From JAXLWB01 sp046328715 (lineage in GTDB: Bacteria > Chloroflexota > Anaerolineae > Caldilineales > Caldilineaceae), in NCBI GenBank assembly GCA_046328715.1, contig JAXLWB010000011.1, positions 124,001 to 188,000 on the forward strand: a stretch of 64,000 nucleotides of DNA, written 5' to 3'. The position numbers and the translations under genes were made by a program. The notes beneath the pieces were generated by a model. That model saw only the letters and a program-made list of their open reading frames with translations, was not told where the DNA came from and did no database searches. This document shows, one piece after another, positions 16,359 to 24,520 of this stretch (position 1 is its first letter; the number at the start of each line of letters is the position of its first letter).

Positions 16359-17273
16359 ATGCCGCTTCCTCTTGTTTTTCACCCAGACTATGTGGCATCA
16401 TTGCCGCCTGGTCATCGTTTCCCCATGTCGAAGTTTGGCAAAGTCTATGAGAACTTGATCAAGGATGGTATTGCTGCGCCGGATCAATTTCATCTTGCAC
16501 CCAAAGCACCCCGCTCCTGGCTAAACCTGGCCCACGATCCAGCCTATGTAGATTCCTACCTCAACGGCACCATCGACGCCCGTGCCATGCGTCGGATTGG
16601 TTTCCCCTGGAGTGAGGAGTTGGTCAATCGCACCTGTACTGCGCTCGGTGGCACTTGTCTGGCGGCGCAATTGGCGCTCGAACATGGAATCGCCTGCAAT
16701 TGTGCTGGTGGCACGCACCACGCCTTTCCTGACTTTGGTTCAGGCTTTTGTATTTTCAACGATCTGGGAGTAGCTCCACGTTTGCTTCAGCAGCAGGGAT
16801 TGGTGCAAAAAGTGCTGATCGTGGATCTGGATGTGCACCAGGGCGATGGCAGCGCCGTGATCTTTGCGGGGGATGAATCAGTCTTTACCTTCTCGATCCA
16901 CTGTGCGGATAACTTCCCCTTCCGCAAACAACAGAGCGATCTCGACGTCGAATTGCCTATCGGCACCGAAGACGACGCTTACCTGCAAACCCTATCGAAC
17001 TACCTGCCAGACTTGTTGACACAAGTGAAGCCAGATCTTGTCTTTTATGATGCTGGCGTGGATCCCCACAAACAAGACAAACTGGGCAAACTGGCTTTGA
17101 CCGACGAAGGGCTTTATCGCCGAGATCACTACGTGTTGGAATGTTGTGTGCGCAATCGAACGCCCGTGGCCGGCGTGATCGGCGGTGGCTACGACACGGA
17201 TTACGACCGTCTAGCACGCCGCCACTGTACCCTGCACCGCGCCGCAAGTGAGGTGTACGAGCAGTTGCTATGA
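16359..17273 (+). CDS. Histone-deacetylase-superfamily deacetylase
   Basis: This 304-residue zinc hydrolase resembles bacterial class II/IV HDAC and acetylpolyamine amidohydrolase relatives. It shows GGTHHAFPDFGSGFCIFND with the catalytic His pair, IVDLDVHQGDGSA with the zinc ligands Asp and His, FSIHCADNFPF, DAGVDPHKQDKLGK with the third ligand Asp, and the late GGGYD. It presumably removes acetyl groups from lysine or a polyamine. The ATG at 16359 (MPLPLVFHPDY) begins at conserved sequence; an upstream TTG would lie in a repeat. Confidence 0.9.
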   Translation: MPLPLVFHPDYVASLPPGHRFPMSKFGKVYENLIKDGIAAPDQFHLAPKAPRSWLNLAHDPAYVDSYLNGTIDARAMRRIGFPWSEELVNRTCTALGGTCLAAQLALEHGIACNCAGGTHHAFPDFGSGFCIFNDLGVAPRLLQQQGLVQKVLIVDLDVHQGDGSAVIFAGDESVFTFSIHCADNFPFRKQQSDLDVELPIGTEDDAYLQTLSNYLPDLLTQVKPDLVFYDAGVDPHKQDKLGKLALTDEGLYRRDHYVLECCVRNRTPVAGVIGGGYDTDYDRLARRHCTLHRAASEVYEQLL

Positions 17274-17300
17274 GGAGAAGACAGGACGACTACCTTATGA

Positions 17301-17410
17301 AGCGGGATTAAAATCCCCTACTGACACCGAAAAGTGCCTTCAGGCACTGGATCCGTTTCCCCAGTCGTTGAGGCGACTTCTCGGTGCTAGAGAGAGATTT
17401 TAATCTCTTG
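17301..17410 (+). other. Multi-hairpin structured element between convergent genes
   Basis: Several pairings lie in about 110 bases: GGGAT/ATCCC (17304-17318), CACCGAAAAG with CTTCTCGGTG (17325-17334 with 17377-17386) enclosing AGTGCC/GGCACT (17333-17348) and GTCG/CGAC (17364-17377), then AGAGATT/AATCTCT (17393-17408). It could be a bidirectional terminator, a structured RNA or the relic end of an IS200/IS605-type element. Confidence 0.45.
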
Positions 17411-17447
17411 TAATACAGTCAATCGGCATCATTTTGTCATCTGGTCA

Positions 17448-18356
17448 TCAATTACTGATCGTTACTCTTTCCAGAACCCGTTGTGCCGCACGAATCACAG
17501 GCATGTCCACCATCTTATTGTTGAAGGCGAAGGCACCTTTGCCCGATTTCTGATGTTCATCGAAGGCGGCGATCAGTTGTTGTGCCTGTTCGATCTCGGA
17601 CTCGCTGGGTGAAAAGAACTGGTTGATGATGGCGGTTTGGTTAGGGTGAATGGCGGTCTTGCCCCAAAAGCCGAGTTGACGACCACTTTTGCATTCAGCG
17701 ATCAACTGTTCGTTATCCTGCAATTCCACACAAACCTGGTCGATCGCCTGCAATCCGTAGGCAGCGGCAGCCGCAACCACAGCACTGCGCGCAAAGAAGA
17801 CTTCGCTGCCCTCCCGACTGCGGATTGCCCCGACACTCGCCGCATAATCCTCAGCCCCAAAGATAAGTCCATCCAAACGTGTGGTCGATGTACAGATTTC
17901 GCGCAAATTCATGATGCCCAAGGCGGATTCGATCATGGCGAAGAGACGCAGACTGTCATGTTGCCAGTGACTGATCTGTTCAGCCTCGTCCAGCCAATAG
18001 GTAAGTTCGACCAAGTCTTCGGGTGATTCGACCTTGGAGACGACAAAGCCATTAGGGTGGGTGCCAATCGTGGTGGTGAGGTCATCTTCCAGCAAGCCGG
18101 TCGAGAGCGCATTGAGGCGCACGAAACGTTCCCGGCTGCCAAAATCAAGCGTAGAAAGTGCCTCAACCACGCCTTGCCGTGCGGCAAACTTCTGATTGAT
18201 AGCAACGCCATCCTCTAGATCGAGGATGATAGCATCGACAGGCCAACTGGACGCTTTTTCGATTTTGCGTTTTGCGTCGCCGGGCACATAGAGAAAGGAG
18301 CGCCGGGGTGAATGTACAGGTTGGTTCGATTTTAATCTTAGTTCGGATGAAGTCAT
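17448..18356 (-). CDS. HpcH/HpaI aldolase / citrate lyase beta-like (CitE-like) protein
   Basis: This 302-residue TIM-barrel protein starts with RRSFLYVPGDAKRKIEKA and has IILDLEDGVAINQK, VRLNALSTG, MIESALGIMNLREIC and LIFGAEDYAAS, followed by a CitE-type helical tail. Relatives are citrate lyase beta, L-malyl-CoA/citramalyl-CoA lyases and malyl-CoA thioesterases. The metal-binding Glu and Asp of the family appear to be kept. In Chloroflexota such enzymes occur in C-C lyase steps of carbon assimilation, but the substrate cannot be fixed here because no lyase partner is nearby. The ATG at 18356 is chosen over a GTG at 18371; neither has a clear ribosome site. Confidence 0.85.
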   Translation of the reverse strand: MTSSELRLKSNQPVHSPRRSFLYVPGDAKRKIEKASSWPVDAIILDLEDGVAINQKFAARQGVVEALSTLDFGSRERFVRLNALSTGLLEDDLTTTIGTHPNGFVVSKVESPEDLVELTYWLDEAEQISHWQHDSLRLFAMIESALGIMNLREICTSTTRLDGLIFGAEDYAASVGAIRSREGSEVFFARSAVVAAAAAYGLQAIDQVCVELQDNEQLIAECKSGRQLGFWGKTAIHPNQTAIINQFFSPSESEIEQAQQLIAAFDEHQKSGKGAFAFNNKMVDMPVIRAAQRVLERVTISN

Positions 18357-18509
18357 AGCGGAGTGTAACACGAATTGGATGAAATCTACTTTACGAAATT
18401 TTGCAGACGTGATGAGTAATGTTATTCAGACAATAACAAATTTGACAATACTCGATGATCTGTAATGTAAATTTAATACTTTCATCGTCAAAATTTAACA
18501 AAGCAGGAT

Positions 18510-18640
18510 TATACTAAGCACACCTGCAAGAAATATCTGGGGAGCTAAATCTTGCAACATAAATCATCTTCACACTTCTTCAAGGGATCCTCTAATTCCC
18601 GCAAATAGCCCGTTTGCCACTCTGGTAAACGGGCTATTTG
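18510..18640 (+). ncRNA. Candidate small RNA: -10 box to orphan terminator
   Basis: A TATACT hexamer (18510-18515) is followed about 87 bases later by a strong hairpin (18602-18640: CAAATAGCCCGTTT with AAACGGGCTATTTG, then TTTGTTTG). No gene ends before this terminator-like hairpin: the flanking genes are divergent, starting at 18356 and 18835. A short transcript of about 110-120 bases would explain it. The -35 box is weak. The rest of the 478-base spacer shows nothing else clear. Confidence 0.4.
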
Positions 18641-18834
18641 TTTGTTGATTATACATCATCATTGTCATCTGAGACAGCGTAATAGGCATCAGAGTTATAT
18701 CAGAGCCCCGCACGTCAGTACGCTTTGCGCATGAGGCCATGCAAGTGTTAATATCTAACTTACAAAGAAAGTTCCCGTACTTCCTTTGTCAAAAGTCTGA
18801 TCAATTGTTTTACTTCTCCATTCCCATATCATTT

Positions 18835-21033
18835 ATGACTCAATCAAATTCGTCGCGTTTGATCGTCGACGGAACACCTATTGATTTCTCCGCAGGCGAA
18901 TCCGTTCTGATTGCGATGCTCCGAGCCGATCTACCCCCCAAGGAAAGTGGTTGCCTCTGTTTAGGAGGCGACTGTCCGCACTGTGTGGCCACTGTTGATG
19001 GTGTTTCCTACGTGCGTACCTGCCAAACCGTTGCCCGTCCAGGTATGGTGATAGAACGTCATCATAGGGGTGGTGCTTATCCACCGTTACCGGTTATCGA
19101 GCGCCATGCCCCTGAAGTGAGCGTCCGCCATTTGCACTGTGATGTGGTAGTGATCGGCATGGGTGAATCTGGACAAACTGCTGCCAATGAGGCAAAAGCA
19201 GCCGGGAAACAGGTAATCACCCTCGACGCTGGTGCTGGGCAAGAGGCTATTGGTATCTTCCCCGGTCCTTTGGTGGTCGCCCGCACTGATGAAGGAATGC
19301 TTCAAGTTCATCCTACTGAGGAGATCGTCGTGGCTACGGGTGCTGCCGAAATTCAACCTGTTGCCGCTGGAAACGACTTGCCTGGCATTGTGACGCCACG
19401 CGCAGCCAAACAACTTCTGGCTGCCGGAATCGATCTTGGCCGGCTAGTGATAGTCGGTGAAGATCTCCAGGGCGAGGTGGTGCGTTTTGAAGGCAACGGT
19501 CATGTGGAGGCGGTTGTCGTTCGCACTGAGAGTGGCGAGCAACGGATTGAGTGCGATACAGTTGCTGTGGATCTTGGATTAAGCCCCCGCAACGGCCTTT
19601 TGCGCATGGCCTACGGCATGACTGGTATCACGGTTCGCTCAGTGGGCGAGGCGGCAGGCGAATCGGCGATTCCTCCCTGTCCACTGGATGGCATCGTCTG
19701 CACCTGCTCCAAAGTCACCGTTGATCAGCTTCAATCCGTTTGGGATCGGGGCTTCCAGGAGTTGGAACTGGTCAAACGTTCGACCCTGGCTGGGACGGGC
19801 ACTTGTCAAGGTGCCGTCTGCATTCCGCACATTCGCAGCTTTTTGGCCGACCGCGGCGGTACTTTGCAGCCACCCTTCACGGCCCGCCCCGTTGCCCGTC
19901 AATTGACAATGGGCGAAGTCTCGGCTGGTTCGCATCATCATCCTACACCCAAGACTGCATTGGATGCCGAACATCGCAAGTTGGGTGCTTATATGGATCG
20001 GGTGGGTGGCTGGTGGCGTCCCTGGAACTATGGCAACCTTCTCGAAGAATACTGGGCTGTGCGTGAGGCGGTGTCGATTGGTGATGTCAGCACGCTGGGT
20101 AAGATGATTGTCTCTGGTCCTGATGCACTGGAGTTGTTGGAACGCCTCTATCCGACCAAAGTCTCGACCATCAAGCCCGGTATGTCGCGTTACGTCTTGC
20201 TGCTCAACGAGCGAGGCTATGTGCTCGATGACGGACTGATCTGCAACGATGGCAACAATCGTTACCTGCTCACCTTTACTTCAGGTGGATCAACCACGGC
20301 GGAGCTTTGGGTGCGCGACTGGGCGGAATCGTGGAAGCTAGACGTGCGTATTCTCAACCAGACTTTGTCGCTCGGTGCGATCAACGTAACCGGTCCACTT
20401 TCCAATCAACTGCTCGCCCGCGCTGGCCTTACCAATCCGCCCAAGTATATGGGCCATATGAATGCTACGGTTGCTGGCGTGCCCTGTCGAGTCTATCGCC
20501 TCAGCTTTACCGGCGAGCTTTCCTACGAATTGCACCATTCAGCGGAGCATTCAGAAACACTCTGGCGACAATTATTGGAGTTGGGCGCAGATCTCGGTAT
20601 TAAGCCGCATGGCATCGAAACTTTGCTCAAATTGCGCCTGGAAAAAGGGCACATCATCGTCGGTCAGGACAGCGACTTTGACTCAACGCCACGGCGCATC
20701 AATCACGAGTGGGCGATCAAACTCGACAAGCCCGACTTTGTGGGCAAACAGGCAATTCTGCGCACCAACAAACTGCCGCTCGACAAACAACTGGTTGGCC
20801 TGGAGATGGAAGGAACTGCGCCGATTGAAGGTGCCGTGATCTGGAACGGCGATCAATATGCTGGCTACGTCACCTCCAGCTTTAGGTCGCCGCTGCTTGG
20901 CAAGTCGATCCTGTTAGGTTGGGTGCGCTTGGCTGATGGCAAGTTGCCCGATCAGGTCACCATCGACGGTCGGACGGCTCGTCGTGCCAATCCGCCATTT
21001 TACGATCCCGAAAGCGTTCGGGCGAGGGCATAA
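18835..21033 (+). CDS. soxA: Sarcosine-oxidase alpha-like protein (2Fe-2S, FAD, BFD-like, GcvT domains)
   Basis: At 732 residues it is shorter than typical heterotetrameric sarcosine oxidase alpha (about 950-1000). In order: an N-terminal ferredoxin-like domain with CLCLGGDCPHC and a later Cys (about 1-90); a compact dinucleotide-binding domain (VVIGMGESGQTAANEAKAAG, about 100-310); a BFD-like cysteine cluster (CTCSKVTVDQL and GTCQGAVC); and a C-terminal aminomethyltransferase domain (about 375-730, MDRVGGWWRPWNYG onward). The enzyme family demethylates sarcosine or related N-methyl amines and passes the one-carbon unit to tetrahydrofolate. The ATG at 18835 is chosen; an upstream start adds 32 unconserved residues. 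The shortened FAD region is odd, and the true substrate may differ. Confidence 0.85.
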   Translation: MTQSNSSRLIVDGTPIDFSAGESVLIAMLRADLPPKESGCLCLGGDCPHCVATVDGVSYVRTCQTVARPGMVIERHHRGGAYPPLPVIERHAPEVSVRHLHCDVVVIGMGESGQTAANEAKAAGKQVITLDAGAGQEAIGIFPGPLVVARTDEGMLQVHPTEEIVVATGAAEIQPVAAGNDLPGIVTPRAAKQLLAAGIDLGRLVIVGEDLQGEVVRFEGNGHVEAVVVRTESGEQRIECDTVAVDLGLSPRNGLLRMAYGMTGITVRSVGEAAGESAIPPCPLDGIVCTCSKVTVDQLQSVWDRGFQELELVKRSTLAGTGTCQGAVCIPHIRSFLADRGGTLQPPFTARPVARQLTMGEVSAGSHHHPTPKTALDAEHRKLGAYMDRVGGWWRPWNYGNLLEEYWAVREAVSIGDVSTLGKMIVSGPDALELLERLYPTKVSTIKPGMSRYVLLLNERGYVLDDGLICNDGNNRYLLTFTSGGSTTAELWVRDWAESWKLDVRILNQTLSLGAINVTGPLSNQLLARAGLTNPPKYMGHMNATVAGVPCRVYRLSFTGELSYELHHSAEHSETLWRQLLELGADLGIKPHGIETLLKLRLEKGHIIVGQDSDFDSTPRRINHEWAIKLDKPDFVGKQAILRTNKLPLDKQLVGLEMEGTAPIEGAVIWNGDQYAGYVTSSFRSPLLGKSILLGWVRLADGKLPDQVTIDGRTARRANPPFYDPESVRARA

Positions 21034-21037
21034 TCAT

Positions 21038-21427
21038 ATGTCAAACCATCTTCAACGAATCCCTGGCACACGGATTGTGGCGACTTCTGCGGCTTTGGAT
21101 GCTGCAAGTTGGCCTGCGGGTGCGCTGGCCTTGCGCCTTGCGCCGGATGAAATATTTGTCACCGACACCGTTGCGCCAGAGATGGTGTCCGATCCCTATG
21201 CGATTGTGGTGGCTGATGCCGGTTTTGCTGGGACCTGGCTGAGCAACGAGCAAGGGCTTGACTTTCTCGCACACCACTGCGAATGGCGGCTGCCCGATCA
21301 ACGACCGACCTTTGCTCAGGGCATGGTGGCTGGCCTGCCGATGAAACTTTGGTTCGAGCAGGATCGGCTGTTGCTGCTTGTCCCTGCACCCTATAGTAGT
21401 GATCTGGAAGCCCGATTGGCAGAGTAG
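21038..21427 (+). CDS. Small protein in the SoxG position
   Basis: This 129-residue protein begins four bases after the alpha gene and ends 12 bases before the beta gene, so it is certainly part of the operon. No firm family motif was recognised. It is a soluble, mixed alpha/beta-looking sequence with VADAGFAGTWLSNEQGLDFL and a hydrophobic C-terminal strand (RLLLLVPAPYS). Heterotetrameric sarcosine oxidases have a gamma subunit of about 200 residues, and this shorter protein may replace it. That is inference from position and operon logic only. Confidence 0.75.
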   Translation: MSNHLQRIPGTRIVATSAALDAASWPAGALALRLAPDEIFVTDTVAPEMVSDPYAIVVADAGFAGTWLSNEQGLDFLAHHCEWRLPDQRPTFAQGMVAGLPMKLWFEQDRLLLLVPAPYSSDLEARLAE

Positions 21428-21439
21428 GAGCCGCTGCTT

Positions 21440-22648
21440 ATGAACGAATATCTTGAACGAAAAATCGATTTCCGCTGGCAGCCAGCGAAGAAGAGCTACG
21501 ATGTCGTAATCGTGGGCGGGGGCGGACATGGGTTGGCAGCGGCCTATTACCTGGCAACCCGTCATGGTATTACCAACGTTGCGGTGTTAGAACGGAAATA
21601 TATCGGCGGGGGCAATTCAGGGCGTAACACGACGGTGATTCGCTCCAATTATGGCATCCCCGAAGCGGTGCGTTTCTATCAGCGTAGTGTCGAACTCTAC
21701 CAAACGCTGGAGCAAGAGACCGATCGCTGGGTGATGCACAAGCAGAAAGGGCTGCTCTGGCTGGCGCATACCGAAGCGGGTCTGCGCAGTGAACGAGCGC
21801 GTGCCGAGGTCAACCGCGCCTTTGGCGCCAAGACTGAGTTTGTCGGCCCCAAGGAAGTCAAGGAGATCTGCCCGCAAATCGACATCAACGGGGCGGGCGT
21901 GTGGCCAGTGTTGGGCGGATCGTACCATCTGGAAGGGGCCACAGCACGCCATGATCGAGTGGTCTGGGCCTTGGCCGAAGGGGCCATGAAACGCGGAGTA
22001 CATGTTCACCAAGGCATCGAAGTGACGGGTCTACTCAAAGATGGCGACCGGGTGACCGGCGTGATGACTGACCAGGGGGCGATCTCGGCTGGGGTGGTGG
22101 TTTCGGCAGTGGGGGGACATGTCACGGCGCTGGGCAATATGGCCGGCATCCGTCTGCCGATCCGTACTCATCCGCTGCAAGCCTACGTGACCAATCACTA
22201 CGAAATGAACTTTGACGCCATTGTCGCCTCGACTTCGTTGCTCTTCTACATCTCACAAACCGCACGTGGCGAGATGTTGATCGGCGCAGAAATCGATCGC
22301 CAACCGAGCTATTCTTACCAGTCAGGCCATCACCTGTTGCAGAGCTGTTCGCATCGGGCGATGACGCTCTTCCCCTTCCTGCACAACCTGCGTGTGCTAC
22401 GCCAGTGGACCGGCGTCTGCGACATGAGTCCCGACTATTCGCCCATCATGGGCAAGACGGGCGTGGATGGCTTCTACATCACGACCGGCTGGGGCACCTG
22501 GGGCTTCAAAGCGATTCCGGCCAGCGGCGAACAGATGGCGCAACTGATCGCTACAGGTGAAACACCCGAGTTGATGGCTCCCTTCTCGCTTGAGCGCTTT
22601 GCAAAGGATCGTACGCTGGCGGATCGGGGCTCGGCGGGAACACACTAG
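21440..22648 (+). CDS. soxB: Sarcosine-oxidase beta-like FAD oxidoreductase
   Basis: This 402-residue DAO-family flavoprotein has the dinucleotide-binding start YDVVIVGGGGHGLAAAYYLA, YIGGGNSGRNTTVIRSNYG as in SoxB (where FMN and FAD are bound near the subunit interface), and the FAD-closing C-terminal GFYITTGWGTWGFKAIPASG. In the family the beta subunit oxidises the N-methyl amine and donates electrons to oxygen. Its length matches SoxB. It follows the small subunit by 12 bases. The delta gene is separated from it by a toxin-antitoxin pair rather than being adjacent. Confidence 0.9.
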   Translation: MNEYLERKIDFRWQPAKKSYDVVIVGGGGHGLAAAYYLATRHGITNVAVLERKYIGGGNSGRNTTVIRSNYGIPEAVRFYQRSVELYQTLEQETDRWVMHKQKGLLWLAHTEAGLRSERARAEVNRAFGAKTEFVGPKEVKEICPQIDINGAGVWPVLGGSYHLEGATARHDRVVWALAEGAMKRGVHVHQGIEVTGLLKDGDRVTGVMTDQGAISAGVVVSAVGGHVTALGNMAGIRLPIRTHPLQAYVTNHYEMNFDAIVASTSLLFYISQTARGEMLIGAEIDRQPSYSYQSGHHLLQSCSHRAMTLFPFLHNLRVLRQWTGVCDMSPDYSPIMGKTGVDGFYITTGWGTWGFKAIPASGEQMAQLIATGETPELMAPFSLERFAKDRTLADRGSAGTH

Positions 22649-22682
22649 CTAGCCATGTTGACAAATAGTAACCAGCTCAGTT

Positions 22683-22718
22683 ATATTTCCTACAATTCGT
22701 AAGAACTGTAGGAAATAT
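22683..22718. promoter_or_regulatory. Palindrome upstream of toxin-antitoxin pair
   Basis: ATATTTCCTACA (22683-22694) and TGTAGGAAATAT (22707-22718) are perfect 12-base arms with a 12-base loop, just before the antitoxin ribosome site. It could be the operator for antitoxin autorepression, or a hairpin after the beta gene; no T-run follows. Confidence 0.5.
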
Positions 22719-22736
22719 GATCTTAGGAGCACTTGG

Positions 22737-23006
22737 ATGACACTTAAAACCTTGAGCAGCGAAGAGGCAAGAACTAACCTACGAGATGTGCTGGATGAAG
22801 TAATGGCAGGCGAGTCCGAAGTCGTCATTGAACGACACGGGAAACCAACCGTGGCTGTGATCAGCTACAAAGAATTTCAGCGAATCCAAAAAGAACGGGA
22901 ACGACGTCGTGCTCGCTTGGCCCGAATTAAATCTGAAATGGACAGTGGAAACTACTTTACCTGGGATCAGGTGGAAGCGAGTTTGAAAGAGAAAGGGTTG
23001 CTGTAA
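22737..23006 (+). CDS. Phd/YefM-type antitoxin
   Basis: This 89-residue protein has the Phd/YefM N-terminal fold (SSEEARTNLRDVLDEVMAGE, VVIERHGKPTVAVISYKEF) that binds DNA and represses its own operon. A charged helical tail (ERERRRARLARIKSEM) wraps the toxin. AGGAGC precedes the ATG. Its stop overlaps the next start in TAATG, a tight coupling typical of toxin-antitoxin pairs. It sits between the beta and delta genes of the sarcosine-oxidase-like operon, transcribed the same way. Confidence 0.9.
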   Translation: MTLKTLSSEEARTNLRDVLDEVMAGESEVVIERHGKPTVAVISYKEFQRIQKERERRRARLARIKSEMDSGNYFTWDQVEASLKEKGLL

Positions 23007-23248
23007 TGCGCTGGGCAATCCATATGAGTGCTGATGCGATGACTACGCTTCACAGAATACCGCGTGTTTTGGTTAGAGAGGTAAGTGCTGTGATTCAGTC
23101 ATTGGCCGTTAACCAAACGCCGGTTGGCATGACAACTGACTCTGATGAACCGAGCTTGATGCAGATTGCTGCTCCCGGTGATTACCTGATTACCTATGAG
23201 ATCGTCGATGAGCAGCACGTAGTTCGCATCATAGAAATTGAAGAATAA
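23006..23248 (+). CDS. RelE/ParE-superfamily toxin
   Basis: This 80-residue protein overlaps the antitoxin stop by one base. It shows the RelE-fold pattern: an N-terminal strand (WAIHMSADAM), helices with IPRVLVREVSAVIQSL, and C-terminal strands GDYLITYEIVDEQHVVRIIEIEE in two parts, where the Tyr and Arg positions match RelE-like toxins. Most relatives cut mRNA on the ribosome or poison gyrase. Which activity applies is not readable. It ends only six bases before the delta-subunit gene. Confidence 0.82.
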   Translation: MRWAIHMSADAMTTLHRIPRVLVREVSAVIQSLAVNQTPVGMTTDSDEPSLMQIAAPGDYLITYEIVDEQHVVRIIEIEE

Positions 23249-23254
23249 ATCTTT

Positions 23255-23494
23255 ATGAACATCCTAATCCCTTGTCCTCATTGTGGACCTCGCCCAATCC
23301 AAGAGTTCGTTTACGGCGAAATCCCTGTCGTCCCCGACTCGATCACGGACCCGGACGAGCGCGATCTCGACCGTGCCTTTATGCGCAATAACCCTCAAGG
23401 TGTACAGACCGAAGCCTGGTTCCACACCTATGGCTGCCGACGCTGGGTGCGTTTGCAGCGCGATACGCGTAATGATGAAATACTGACAAGATGA
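23255..23494 (+). CDS. soxD: Sarcosine oxidase delta subunit
   Basis: At 79 residues it is the right size for SoxD. It has the zinc-binding N-terminus MNILIPCPHCGPRPIQEF and the C-terminal W-x-H-x2-GCRRW pattern (AWFHTYGCRRWVRLQRDTR). SoxD is a small zinc subunit of the heterotetrameric sarcosine oxidase complex and supports the reading of the neighbouring alpha and beta genes. Its separation from soxB by a toxin-antitoxin pair is unusual. Confidence 0.93.
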   Translation: MNILIPCPHCGPRPIQEFVYGEIPVVPDSITDPDERDLDRAFMRNNPQGVQTEAWFHTYGCRRWVRLQRDTRNDEILTR

Positions 23495-23566
23495 CAGGAA
23501 GACAAGAAGACAAGAAGTTTTCGTTCTCTCCCTACACTCTTCCTGTCTTCTTGTCTTGCCATCAAC
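23492..23566. repeat. Tandem GAAGACAA repeats with inverted partner
   Basis: Three copies of GAAGACAA on the left face CTTCCTGTCTTCTTGTCTTG on the right, forming an imperfect hairpin between soxD and the mutarotase-like gene. Confidence 0.65.
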
Positions 23567-23579
23567 CCTTAATAACACC

Positions 23580-24395
23580 ATGTTCACACTCCAAAACCAT
23601 CAACTCGCCGTCGAAGTTCTCGATCCGGTCGCTGACAAAGAGCGCTTTGGCACGCGCTATTGCACCGGCGGCTATATCTTTCAGGTTCATGATGCAACGC
23701 ATGGACCGCTGCTCACGGGACCGACCTATCCCGCTTCTTTCAACTGGTTTGATGGCCAGGGAATTCCCGATGCCTTCAACCTTTCCCCGTTGCGCAACAT
23801 GGAAAACGATCCACTGGCCCTGATTCTGGGCATCGGCGTCTGCGATCTCAAGAGCAACACGATTCAGGAGTTGTGTCAATGGCAGGCGACGCAAAGTGAA
23901 AGCTCCCTGCGTTTTGTCACCCAACACCATTGGCTGGATTGGAAGGTAGAGGTGGAACGGACGGTTACGCTCATCAATCGTACCGTGCGTTCGGATACCG
24001 TGGTGCGCAACCGAGGCCAGTCGATCTCGCTGCGTTGGTTCCCGCATCCCTTCTTTCCACAACTTGGTGCTGGCTACGATGAACTGATCAAACTCAACAG
24101 CGCGGTTAGCTTCCCGCCTAGCGATGCCTATGAACTTGCTGCAAATGACTTTATCTGCCGTAAGGGCTGGGCATGGGACAAAGGCTACTACCAGGCGCTT
24201 GACCACAACAGCACTGCACCGCTAGTTATTATCCAACGCCATCCGCAGTTAGGGCAGATCACAGCTACATGCAGCTACGTGCCCGACTTCTTCCCGATCT
24301 GGGGCAATCCGAATACTTTTTCGTGGGAGCCATTCTTGGAGCGAAGCGTGGCGACGGGGCAGGAGTACGGCTGGAGAATTGACTACGATTTCTAG
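23580..24395 (+). CDS. Galactose-mutarotase-superfamily protein
   Basis: This 271-residue protein is beta-strand rich and resembles aldose-1-epimerase-like folds. It has LAVEVLDP at the start, EVERTVTLINRTVRSDTVV and SISLRWFPHPFFPQL with a central His, and a late GQEYGWRIDYDF. No complete GalM catalytic His/Glu set could be assigned with confidence, so it may bind or epimerise a sugar or have another role. The ATG at 23580 follows the repeat; an earlier in-frame start would be inside it. It is the last gene before the perfect hairpin at 24424 and may be co-transcribed with the sox genes. Confidence 0.65.
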   Translation: MFTLQNHQLAVEVLDPVADKERFGTRYCTGGYIFQVHDATHGPLLTGPTYPASFNWFDGQGIPDAFNLSPLRNMENDPLALILGIGVCDLKSNTIQELCQWQATQSESSLRFVTQHHWLDWKVEVERTVTLINRTVRSDTVVRNRGQSISLRWFPHPFFPQLGAGYDELIKLNSAVSFPPSDAYELAANDFICRKGWAWDKGYYQALDHNSTAPLVIIQRHPQLGQITATCSYVPDFFPIWGNPNTFSWEPFLERSVATGQEYGWRIDYDF

Positions 24396-24423
24396 GGCCT
24401 TTACTGAAACACTAATGCGGTTT

Positions 24424-24494
24424 CCGTGTTCCTTCTGTCCATGTATAGTCTTTTCGTAGCATCAAAAGACTATACATGGACAGAAGGAACACGG
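24424..24494. terminator. Perfect 31-bp inverted repeat between convergent genes
   Basis: Arms 24424-24454 and 24464-24494 are perfectly complementary over 31 bases with a 9-base loop. It ends the plus-strand operon and the opposing TPR/PD40 gene. Arms this long and flawless exceed usual terminators and suggest recent formation or active maintenance. Confidence 0.85.
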
Positions 24495-24520
24495 AGGATA
24501 TTTCATTGATCCACTACCGT

